From Vicia villosa (taxonomy: Eukaryota > Streptophyta > Magnoliopsida > Fabales > Fabaceae), in contig NW_026705396.1 in the NCBI RefSeq assembly GCF_029867415.1, forward strand, positions 248,001-312,000: a stretch of DNA of 64,000 bases, in the 5' to 3' direction. The first letter of the stretch is position 1; each line of letters opens with the position of its first letter. This document shows, in pieces, positions 22,802-32,325 of this stretch. The position numbers and the translations under genes are program-made. The notes under the pieces were generated by a model that had not been told where the DNA came from, searched no databases, and saw nothing but the letters and a program-made list of their open reading frames with translations.

Positions 22802-23556
22802 TCACCAAAAGAATTTATTTTTTATTTTTTTTATTTTATTCATGTGGATAAGACATGATGAAGAAATGCATATGATGAATGATGAATGCAAACAATTATA
22901 TGATATAAAAAATAATAAAAACATATAATTAAACACATAAGCACATAAGCCCTAAGTTCATAGGTTCGACGTAACGGCTTAGGGAGTCTACCATTCCCCT
23001 TGGTATGTTCTAAAAAGGGTCTCATGGGGTCGTTCGTAGCCTCTGAGACTTTTTGTCTCTTTGGATTTTAGAACAACTCATTTGTCCATGAGGTTCGAAT
23101 TTTAGAGGTAGGTTCTCAGAGAGATCGGCCAAATACCCAGTCCTGCCCTCAACAAAGTCAAGCCTCGTTTTAGACATTTCCGAATATTCAACCCACTCTG
23201 AGTGGAATTATCATTAAGACTCGTAGGCGATGCAAGTCTCCTCTGGTCTTAAAGATAATTCCCACACTTATGTTTTAACGCAGTTTTATATATATCTCAT
23301 CATGCAATAAATATAATATTTCACATAAACAGTTAAACAAATATTTATTTAAATAACCGTAAAAAATAGAAAATAAACCAGAATATTATAAAAATATAAT
23401 GTAAAAAACCTAAACCTAAACCCAAAACCCTAAAAAAAACCTTCAATCCTAAAACCATAAACCAATCCTAAAAATTAGCCACAAACCCTAAAAATTTAAA
23501 ACCATGCCCTAAACCTTAATCCCAAACCTAGGAGCATAATAATTCACCAATTGTGT
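22802..23556 (-). other. 5' leader of Ogre-1
   Basis: Non-coding sequence between primer site and ORF1. It includes a degenerate AACCCTAAA-like stretch (23405-23530) that superficially resembles telomere repeats but is irregular. I see no gene. Confidence 0.55.
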
Positions 23557-23575
23557 GTCCCCAGCAAAGTCGCAA
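23557..23575 (-). other. Primer-binding site of Ogre-1 (tRNA-Arg type)
   Basis: The minus strand reads TTGCGACTTTGCTGGGGAC two bases inside the 5' LTR. It is very close to the Tat/Ogre TGGCGACTCTGCTGGGGA signature and fixes the element orientation as minus. Confidence 0.85.
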
Positions 23576-23577
23576 GC

Positions 23578-24368
23578 TGTAGCAACCTGCCCTAAAAATT
23601 TAGATTTTAGAGTCGCCACCTATTCTACCAGGGCGAATAGGAAACCCTACGAAGTTTTAGAGATCTGAGCAAGTTATTATAATCAGGTCAAGGGAAGGTG
23701 TTAGGCACCCTTAACCCTTTCTTAAGGTTTTGTCTAGGGTAATGTTTGTGGCTTAAAAATGTTAAGGCAAGGTTTATGCTTTCAAGGGTGAACGGTAAGA
23801 TTCGAACCTAATTGGAGTTTTGGGGAAGGGGAATAGTGGCCGGGTTGGGTTTGACTCGGTCCACTACCCCTGATCCATACGACCTGGACCAACATGCTTG
23901 GTTAAACTGTTTTGGGCCCAATACCACTACCGGTCCAACAACCATAATTTAGTCCTTCACTTTAATTAATTAAATCAATAGTATATAATTAATCAATTTA
24001 ATTAATAAACCAATTAATCATGTAATAACCGATAATAATAATAGACAAATAATATTAATCCAAACATCAATTAATAATAACAATACTACCACCCCAATAA
24101 AAATAAATTAAACCCAGCATCTAATTATGGTTATAATAATAACAATCCAAATAAAAGTATACTATTAAAACGATCAAAACCTTATAGTTAGATGGATTGG
24201 GCCCAAATACTTGTTGATTAAACATCTAAATTTAACTAAAAAGGTTTTATAAGAGGGTGGGTTTAACATTAGATATGTTAAACCCCGTGACTCCTATTTT
24301 TTGGTAAATCCTTAAGGAATTAATTTTAACCAGACGTAAATTGATCAGGTAAATTTTGGGGTATGACA
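23578..24368 (-). repeat. 5' LTR of Ogre-1
   Basis: It is bounded by TGTAGCAACC and GGGGTATGACA and matches 6516-7323 end to end, apart from scattered substitutions and short indels. It is followed on the right by the CCTAA target-site copy at 24369-24373 and then by Copia-A RT. Confidence 0.93.
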
Positions 24369-24988
24369 CCTAAGAAGTAGCACAGAGTGCCTAAGTCCTT
24401 CATCTTAAACTGTTTTGCTAACTCTAATTTCAAATCATAAATTCCATCCATATCATCACCTGTAATAATCATATCATCAACATATAGTGAGAGTAAAATA
24501 CGACCATGATAAGTAGTCTTGACAAATAAAGCAGAATCGTGATCACTAGAGCGAAAGCCAATAGATGTAATCACAGTGGTAAACTACTCAAACCACGCTC
24601 GTGGAGCTTGTTTCAATCCATATAATGCCTTCTTCAACTTACACACTTCCCCTTGATTATCAGAAACACCTTGTGGGGGTACCATATAAAATTCCTCTTG
24701 GAGATCACCATTTAGAAATGCATTTTTAACATCCATTTGAGAAATATGCCACTGACGAACAGATGCAACTGCAATAAGAGTGTGAATAGTAGTCATCTTA
24801 GCAATAGGAGCAAAAGTTTCTTCATAATCCATACCATATTGTTGAGAGAATCCATTAGAAACAAGGCGTTCTTTGTAACACTCAATTGACCCATCAGACT
24901 TAGTTTTGATCTTGTATATCCAACGAGACCCAATAGCACATTTTCCAGGAGGAAGAGGTACTAATTCCCAACTATCTGTTTTGTGCAA
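24369..24988 (-). pseudogene. Copia-A reverse transcriptase, upstream part
   Basis: The frame contains the Ty1/copia RT hallmarks [46 protein letters not shown] (first catalytic Asp), [15 protein letters not shown] and the catalytic pair in [11 protein letters not shown]. One stop separates the two blocks (near 24582, after PRAWFE). The domain ends at LCYFLG, where the Ogre-1 target-site copy begins, and resumes at 6515. RT would copy element RNA to cDNA; the split and the stop make it inactive. Confidence 0.9.
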
Positions 24989-25096
24989 AGTAGAAAGTTC
25001 TTCTGTTATAGCCTGCTGCCAAAGAGGGTCAAGAATAGCCTCTTTATAGGAAGATGGCTCAGATAAACTGTGGATAGATGTTAGAAAAGAAGCAAA

Positions 25097-26122
25097 TTAA
25101 GTAGAGTAAGTAGAATAGACAAAATCAGGTAACTGAGTAGACTTACGATCGCGAAGGAGATAACGGGGAGGCGGAGGATCAACAGTCGCAGGAGGTTCTT
25201 GGGTAGCCGTGGGGATAAGAGGGAAGTCAGTATCTAAAGTAGCAGTAGTATCAGCCCTGCAATTCTCAAAATTACAATCACTAGAAACATTATCATTATA
25301 ACGAAAAGGAACGATGTGAGTAAGTTTTGAACTGCTAATAATAATAAAATAAGAAGAAAGAGAGTAAAAAGGAATGTGTTCAAGGAAAACAACATGACGA
25401 GAAAAATACAATTTCTTTGCACCAGGATCATAACAATGATAACCCTTTTGGCCATCCGCATAACCAAGAAAAACACATATAGTAGAATGAGAAGACAACT
25501 TGCTACATTCTACTTGTGGGCGAAGAACAAAACAAGTAGAACGAAACACTTTCAAAGAGGAATAATCAAGGATAAAGTTATACAATTTTTCAAAGGGAGA
25601 CAAACCTGATGTGACAGAAGATGGAATTCTATTAATAACATGAACAATAGTAAGAACAGCTTCACCCCAAAATTCACTAGGAATCGAAGCAGACAACAAA
25701 AGAGAACGAGCAGTCTCAATAATGTGACGGTGTTTCCTTTTAGCAACTCCATTTTGTTGAGGTGTATCAGTACAATATGTTTGATGAATTGTACCATTAA
25801 AAGCAAGCAATTCAGAGAATTTATTAGAGGTATATTCACCACCTAAATCACAACGGAAGCACTTTATAACAACATTATGCTGAGTCACAAAACATACAAT
25901 AAATTTCAAAAATTCAGAACGATTTTTCATAAGATAAACCAAATAATAACGAGTATAGTCATCAATAAACGAAATATAATATCTAGATCCACCCTTAGTA
26001 AGAAGCGATGATGGACCCCATACATCAGAGTGAATTAAATCAAACGGTGCATATGAAATGGAAACACTTTTACTAAATGGCAAAGCTGAAAATTTAGCAA
26101 GTTTACAACCAAGCGTTTCCAT
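25097..26122 (-). pseudogene. Copia-A integrase, catalytic Glu replaced by Lys
   Basis: The frame begins just before the core domain: D33 in HSDVWGP, D92 in CDLGGEY, and at residue 128, exactly 35 residues after D92, the expected catalytic Glu of NGVAERKHR is Lys (AAA instead of GAA). FWGEAVLTIVHVINRIPSS and the C-terminal CVFLGYADGQKGYHCYDP motif are intact. The N-terminal zinc finger is missing because of the deletion that joins it to gag. It is 341 residues long and is followed after a stop by a degraded linker to RT. It is catalytically dead. Confidence 0.9.
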
Positions 26123-26157
26123 GTAAGGATCATATAATTACTAACATCCCATGTTTC

Positions 26158-26340
26158 CTACTCTTTTGCATATTTTGCTTCATCCTTTTTATTTGTAGGT
26201 TTAACGGAGGTTCCATCAACATACCTCCACATCCTTTTTCCTTTCAAAAATTTTTTCATTACGTAACTCCAATAAGAATAATTTCCTCTATTGAGTTGGA
26301 CACTGACAGACTGAAGAGAATCATTTTTATCATTACTCAT
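26158..26340 (-). pseudogene. Copia-A gag N-terminal fragment
   Basis: Sixty residues from ATG 26340, with QLNRGNYSYWSYVMKKFLKG and MWRYVDG, the start of a plant copia gag (the UBN2/DUF4219 type, where L.G.NY..W is conserved). It lies about 380 bp inside the primer site, the expected place. The rest of gag is deleted. Confidence 0.8.
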
Positions 26341-26718
26341 TGTAATTAATTATGAAGTAACAAAAACACCACAATTAAGGAAAATATCAAATAAAATTAG
26401 TCCCAAAAAAGAATATTGTCACGTCAATGCATCAAAAAATACTCCTTCTCCCAATTATCAATTTTTTTATCAATCATACCATTATGAAACAAGTACCAGT
26501 AACTTAATAAACAACATGAATGATGACGTCATGGATATTTTATAGGAACAATATGAGAAAACAAGTAAACATTACCAAACCATTAGTAAATTTTGGCCAA
26601 CACCGTAAAGCCAACCATCAGAAGTTTTCGCTCAAAATACAGTACCGTCAACACTTCAATAAATCAACACCGAAAAAAATATGTGGCCACTTTGATTGCA
26701 GATCCAAAATTAAACCGA

Positions 26719-26732
26719 GCTCTTTGATACCA
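26719..26732 (-). other. Copia-A primer-binding site (initiator Met tRNA type)
   Basis: The minus strand reads TGGTATCAAAGAGC directly after the LTR, one base longer than but otherwise matching the canonical TGGTATCAGAGC of Ty1/copia elements. Confidence 0.85.
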
Positions 26733-26990
26733 TGTTAACAATAGTAAACATATACAAACATAGAGAATGAGAAAAACCTGTTGATTTAGGGTTCCAAAAT
26801 AGAATGAACACAAAATTGAAGAATAAGGGTTACACCAGAGTATAAATATTAAATGCTAGAAAAGACTAAACTACCCTTACAAAGATACAATAAAATAATA
26901 TGATATTATTATTAATAATAATAATATCTATCAATCATGAGTGCAATCAAATCCATTTCCTTCATTTTCTCCGTTTCCTTTTTTTTAACA
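26733..26990 (-). repeat. 5' LTR of Copia-A (258 bp)
   Basis: On the minus strand it runs from TGTTAAAAAAAAGG (26990) to TTGTTAACA (26733), with TGTTA/TAACA ends. A TATA-like ATTTATAC lies at about 26840. The expected target-site copy on the right would be TACTG (26991-26995); the other copy is not in the window. Confidence 0.75.
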
Positions 26991-27885
26991 TACTGATGCC
27001 ATGGCGTTTGCCATGGGTCATGCCGGTCTCCATGGCCTGTAGGTTACGCAGATTTAGGCTTTTGGTCTTTTGGTGGTTTGGGCTTTTTCTTGGAATTTGA
27101 AGGTGTCTTTAAGCACTTTTTGGGGTGTATGAAATGTATTTTTGGGACTTGCTCATATTTTGATGCATCATTTAAAAATTTGGAAGTATTTAAACAAAAA
27201 AATGCTAGAGAAAATAAAATATCAAAATTAAAAATTTCAAACAACGAAAAGAAAATAAATAGATGCAATAGATGCAAAGGTGGATCTAAATACGATAAAA
27301 TCCATATTCAACGTAAAATTTAAAATAAAGGACAGTGAGATTCACGTGACGAAAGAAATTTTAAAAAAATCATGATGAAAAAGAGATAAAGCTAATAATG
27401 GTAAAATAAATAATGAGAAAGAAATAAATGCCATGAATGTATCTAGATGAACCGGTGTGAGTGACTCTGAGCCCGATGTAGACAAGAGGCTCGAACTTCT
27501 ACGAGCTCGAGTCGAACCCGTCCGGTCTCCTTGTGGAGAATTTCTTTCTCGTGAGCATGCACTTCATTGTCCATCTTTATCTGGAAAGTAAGATCATCAA
27601 TTGTATTATGAAGTGTAGTTATCTTCTTGTGCATGACATCGAGCTGTTAATCAATGCTAGGTCTTAGCAGATTCAGATTAGAAGAGGGTTTGCGTATTGT
27701 CAAAGTTCTCTACTAATATTTCCAGGTTTGATTTATAGGGATATTGCAGGCCCTCGAAATACCTATAGTGGCCATTGTAGGGATAATTTGGGCAATTTAT
27801 TATAAGGTGTGTCTTAGTCTAGACGCTGTAATAACAAGGTTACGAAATTTGACGTAATTAGTCACAAGAAATGGTGCCAAAAACT
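26991..27885 (-). other. Unassigned repeat-like remnant next to the Athila-like LTR
   Basis: The left part contains CATGGCGTTTGCCATGG, a short palindrome. A 63-residue frame at 27443-27634 (minus) is coiled-coil-like (MHKKITTLHNTIDDLTFQIK) but unidentified. At 27861-27880 the minus strand reads TTGGCACCATTTCTTGTGAC, a decayed match to the Athila/Cyclops primer site TTGGCGCCGTTGCCGGGG. The region is therefore probably the internal start of that element. Weakly supported. Confidence 0.35.
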
Positions 27886-29466
27886 TGATCGGTGCTTTAC
27901 GCAAGTATACGAATTGTATCGAAGTAATATAAATAATGTCGAACCCACAGAGACCTAATGCTCAATCTATCGTTTCTATCGTACAGTGTTTATATAAGGC
28001 TAATAAAATAGGATTTGAAGTTGCGCAAAATAAAGTAAATAAAAGACTTAATTTAAATTAGGAAAAGAAATGTTGGAATATGGATCTCATCAATTTGCTG
28101 ATACTCTTGGTGTTCATAAACTAAGTATCCATGGGATTATATTTTTTATTTTGAAAAGAACTAATTGAATGGGAACTTCCGCTACCGCGTATTCAGAACC
28201 GAATTTTACCCTCTAAATTATACCATCCATTGTCACGGTGGATGGCGCATATTGCATTAAAAAAATAAATCCTTTTTAAATAATTAGACTCTTAACTTGA
28301 TCGAAAAGTGCTTCTGATTGGAAAATGATACCTTAAAGGGTATATGATATTCACATCGGCAAACCATACCTTAAACTTACAAACGCGTCCGAAAATATGT
28401 TTAATAGTATTTATTAATTAATTACTAATTAACTTAGATCTTTTGTACCAGAAGACTTTCGATCTTACCCGACTTATAAAGGTTTCTACTTTCGGAGCAC
28501 CCAACAAATTATGGTTTAGAAAAGTTCTAACTAAAACCAAAACAATCCCGATAGAGTTCCTTAATTGACAAATGTTTAGAGTACAGTCAAACCGACGCTC
28601 CTCACATTCCAACAAATATAAATTAGCTTGACATAATTATAAAAATTAACAAAGCAGTTGATTTGCAATTGGGATTAAACATGCTAAGTGGTTTGATTAA
28701 GACGAAGAACGTGTGAGGAAAGTAAAGTACAAAAAATAAAGCAAGGGGAGAAATGCGGAATATAATAAGAACCTGCTCCGAACGGAGGCTTGAATCTGGT
28801 ACAAAGGAAATAACTTCGGGAATGTAAATGCGAGAAGATTAAATTGGCTTCAAAGTAAATGTGTGTGAAATAAAATACTGGAATAAAATGCTCCAAGCTC
28901 TGGGACACGATCAATTGCTATAACCCTCCGATGTAAAGGAATAAAGCTCTACAAGTGTGAAAGTATATGGCTTATGGTACTAATCTTGGATACCTCAAAG
29001 TGAGAAAATAAAGTCCTATTTATAGAGAAACTAAGACCTTAATATGTTGAACCAACTGTTGGATTCGTGTGCTATTTTTTTTTTAGAGAAAAGAGGGAGT
29101 GGGAGGATAAGTCCATATCCAATTCAACTGAAGCGCCTTTTAGCCTGCTGTGACCGACACATCTCCATGCCGAACAACATGCTCACACAATGGGCAAGAC
29201 TAGGTCTTCTGACTATTGAGAGGTGGACCACTCGTGGCTACCTGCATGGTGAACGTCATGAATGCAATCAACCCCGTTTCCTTCTTTTTTCATCGGTTTT
29301 GCTTCCTTTATTCTCACACGAGTCATAAACAGTGAAATACTTGAAACATACATAAATACCAACATAAAAGAAGAAATTAAAGGAAAAGTGACAATAAAAC
29401 ATGCACAATTTGAGTTAAATAAGCGATGGAGTCACGTGTTATCAAACAATATCATAATTAATAACA
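27886..29466 (-). repeat. Probable Athila/Cyclops-like gypsy LTR
   Basis: It ends on the primer-site side with TTGCGTAAAGCACCGATCA (minus) and contains the phrase CTCTGTGGGTTCGACATTAT, which I associate with such LTRs. Its far end may be TGTTATTAATTATG at 29466. No gene was found; frames at 28418-28914 and 29044-29328 lack motifs. Boundaries are approximate and no duplication was found. Confidence 0.4.
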
Positions 29467-29489
29467 TAAGAGAGAAGAAGTCAGATTGC

Positions 29490-31020
29490 CTCTAACCTTG
29501 CAATTGGTGCAAAGGTTTCAGAGAAATCTATACCTTTCCGCTGACTGTAACCTTGAGCTAAAGTCTATTCTTGTTCCTTACCACTTCTCTTTGCTCATTT
29601 AGTTTGTTTCTAACACCCATGTTGTTCAAATAATGTTCTTCTGATTTGGTCTAGGGACCAAATCATAAACATCATTCCTCTGGAATTGATTCAGCTCTTC
29701 TTGCATAGCTACAATCCACCCATCATCTAATAAAACTTCATCTATAGAAGTTGGCTCAATCAAGGAAATAAATCCTACCATAGATTATCATATCTGAATG
29801 CTGATCTAGTTCTCATAGGGATCATCTTTATTCTCAAAGATCAGCTCTTCTAGATGAGAAGCTTTATACTTGAAAGACCACTTGGGAAGAGTTGAAGCTT
29901 CTGAACCATTTTGGGCTTCTTCATAACTTGCACCATTTGGGTGAGCTTCTAGGTGAGCTTCAGAATATGGGTTAGCTTCTGGTACACCAACATCTGAGCC
30001 AGCAGCTTTTGAGCTCTTAACTTCTGAAGGTCCGACTTTTTTATGATCTTTAAAAACCTGAATTTTTGCAAAACTTTTAACAAGCTCTGACCTTTTATAG
30101 TCAGGATGTTGTCATCAAATTTGACATGTATAGACTCTTCAACCATTCTGGTTTTAGATTTATACACTTTGTATGCTTTGGAGCATTCATTGTACCCTAA
30201 AAAGACACCCTTTTGAGCTTTAGCATCAGATTTCTTCAAATAGACTTTATTGTTCAGGATGTAACATGTACAACCAAACTAATGAAATTAAGATATGCTT
30301 GTCTTTATTCCCTTAAACAATTCATATGATGTTTTATTCAGAAGTAGTCTGATATAGATTCGATTTTGAACATAACAAGAAGTATTAATATCTTCTATCC
30401 ACAGGTACTTTGGAATATGATTTTCATGGATCATGGTTCTAGCCATTCGTTTCTTGCGAATACTTGTTCTTTCTTTCTACAAACCCATTTTTCTATTGAG
30501 TTCTAGGAGAATAGAACTCATTGATAATTCCATGTTTTTCGCGAAAAGTTTCAAACGGCTCGTTTTTAAACTCACCACCATGACCTCTTCTTACTTTTAA
30601 AATATTTGATTCCTTTTCAGACTATATTTGTGTGCAAAAGATGTTGAATACCTCATATGATTCATCTTTAGATCTAAGGAATTTAACCCAACAGGACCAA
30701 ATAAATCAATGTGAAGCAATTTTAAGGGTCTAGAGGTAGAGACAATATTCTTAGATTTAAAAAAAGTTTTATTAATCTTTCCTACTTGATATGCTCCACA
30801 AAGAGCATCTGAGTGATAGTCAAGATCTGGCAGCCCTTTAACAAGTTGAAACTTGCTAAGTTTGGAGATTAATCTCCACTTAGCATGACCTAACCTTTTA
30901 TGCCAAACCCATTTCTCATCACTCACTGACACAAGGCAAACTACCTTTTGATTTGTCAATTCAGAAATATTAATTTTATAAACATTTCCCTTCCTCTTTG
31001 TCAAGTAGAAAGGAACCTTG
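29490..31020 (-). pseudogene. Sirevirus-type Ty1/copia integrase and RT start, degenerate
   Basis: From 31020 leftwards the minus strand shows the gag-pre-integrase motif (KWVWHKRLGHAKWRLISKLS, then LCGAYQVGKI with the second zinc-finger Cys as Tyr), the integrase start LLHIDLFGPV, then after an internal deletion GGEF, SPRTQ, NGFVERKNK, a degraded C terminus with KGVFLGYNECSKAYKV, and finally an AQGYSQ..GIDFSETFAPIA-like RT start near 29500-29560. Many stops and frameshifts are present. The family resemblance is to legume Sireviruses (SIRE/Maximus). RT is cut at about 29490 by the Athila-like LTR block. Confidence 0.75.
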
Positions 31021-31370
31021 TTTGCAGAAAGTTAATTCTTTCTGAGTATGGGATGTTTTCAACAATCAGAATCGGTATATCATTGAATTTCTTAGTATTG
31101 CTCAGTAGGAACTCTTTCGTGTAAAGAAGAGTGAAATGCTCATTTCCTAAGTCTAATGCATGAAGGTATTCATATAAGAAGCTCTGGAGAAAACAATCAG
31201 AAGCTGCTGGTATGCTCAGGGGCTCATGTTAATTAAATCAGTTTATGAATTCTTGATATCAAAGCTGATGAAAGCTTTAGAAGACAAATATCTAAAGCAA
31301 ATCAACTGCATCAGCAACAACAATCGAGTGACTAATCCATGTGTCATCTAATTCTCTCAATCTTACTTTT

Positions 31371-31391
31371 ACACACACACACACATACACA

Positions 31392-31472
<81 letters not shown>
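31371..31472. repeat. (CA)n followed by (TA)n microsatellite
   Basis: About 77 bp of mostly perfect CA dinucleotides, interrupted by three CATA variants, run directly into about 25 bp of TA. The reading frames across it are artefacts. Confidence 0.97.
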
Positions 31473-31474
<2 letters not shown>

Positions 31475-31745
31475 TATTGTCAAGAAAAGCCTAATTCCAT
31501 TTTGTCAATTCAAGAGTACTATTGAGATTTTCTAGGTTACTCATCAAGGGAGTATAACCATTACGCACATTAAATGACACATTAATCAATGCATTTTATA
31601 TTAGAAGTAGTTGAAAAATCATCATTTTTCGCTGAATCTTTATCACGCTTACGTATTAAGTTATCGCGTTTCATTACTATTTAAACTCATTATTCCTCTA
31701 TCACTCCTTTATTGTTCCAACTCCAAAATCTTCTTGCTTCAAATT

Positions 31746-32325
31746 ATGTATCACCAAATAACCATGGATTCCCAATTTAAAGTATCTAGTGAAATGGTCA
31801 AATACACTCTACCCAAATCGCCTCCTCATCTTCTTCAAATCAAGCAAGTACTCTTGGGTGTTGATCAAAACCTAATGAAAGAATAATCCTATGATATTCC
31901 TTAAGTCACTCTGAGCATTGACTTGGATTCATTGCAAGTTCTATGTGAACCCTTAACTGATTTTCAAAACCTGAAAGATAATGGGTTCAACCTTTTAGCT
32001 GATGTAATCTTTCAACTATGGGAAAACTACTTCAATCGTCTCAACGATCCAGTTTACCCTCATCTTGTGAAAGATTTTTTGGGTTAATGCAAAAACATCT
32101 ATTTACCAAGTTGTCTCCTTTGTCAAAGGAAAGAAGATCATAATCAATGAACAAAGCATTGTAAAACTTCTTAACCACATTGGAGAAGGAAAGAGATATT
32201 ATGATGCAGTACAAAAATGGTCGAATTTATTTGAAGTGAATCGAACCATTTTCAAGTCTCAACGAGTTTCCAAGAATGATGGTCTTCATGATCATCTAAG
32301 AATCTGGGCCAAGATTCTGGTGTCT
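31746..32325 (+). pseudogene. Sirevirus envelope-like ORF, 5' part
   Basis: The frame starts with ATG at 31746 (or 31764) and, with stops and shifts, encodes motifs of the envelope-like protein carried by some plant Sireviruses: LWENYFNRLNDPVYPHLVKD, then LLNHIGEGKRYYDAVQ and HLRIWAKILVS. The reading is interrupted after IWAKI by a solo Ogre LTR and resumes at 35260. The function of these proteins in plants is unknown. The ORF is on the plus strand while the neighbouring Sirevirus integrase and gag are on the minus strand. Nonsense codons around 31886 and 32090 show it was decaying. Confidence 0.65.

Larger units (their letters stand above)
6516..24368 (-). mobile_element. Ogre-1: full-length Tat/Ogre-type Ty3/gypsy retrotransposon (17.85 kb)
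   Basis: Two related LTRs of about 0.8 kb (6516-7323 and 23578-24368) bound the element, and the 5-bp direct repeat CCTAA occurs at 6511-6515 and 24369-24373. On the minus strand the order is 5' LTR, primer site, ORF1, gag, protease, probable intron, RT, RNase H, integrase, 3'-UTR tandem array, polypurine tract and 3' LTR, which is Ogre organisation. The LTRs differ by numerous substitutions and small indels, so this is not a fresh insertion. Every coding domain carries nonsense codons or frameshifts, so it is non-autonomous today. It is inserted in Copia-A RT and has itself received a plus-strand Tat fragment (about 14178-18783). Confidence 0.93.
24369..26990 (-). mobile_element. Copia-A: 5' part of a Ty1/copia retrotransposon
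   Basis: On the minus strand the order is 5' LTR (26733-26990), initiator-Met-type primer site, a gag start, integrase and RT up to the Ogre-1 insertion. The element continues at 6363-6515 and would go on beyond Ogre-2, outside the window. Between gag (26158) and integrase (26122) most of gag, protease and the integrase zinc finger are missing, so it was already a deletion derivative. It is the oldest layer of the left-hand nest. Confidence 0.88.

Noticed and set aside
23405..23530. Interstitial telomere repeat (AACCCTAAA-like)
   Set aside because: The words are irregular (AAACCTAAACCC, AACCCTAAAAAA), not a regular 7-bp array; it is simply A/C-rich leader of Ogre-1.
28418..29495. Small ORFs including a 94-residue plus-strand frame
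   Set aside because: Located inside a probable Athila-like LTR; no recognisable domain.
31292..31535. Two ORFs rich in Cys/Val or His/Thr
   Set aside because: They are translations of the CA/TA microsatellite.
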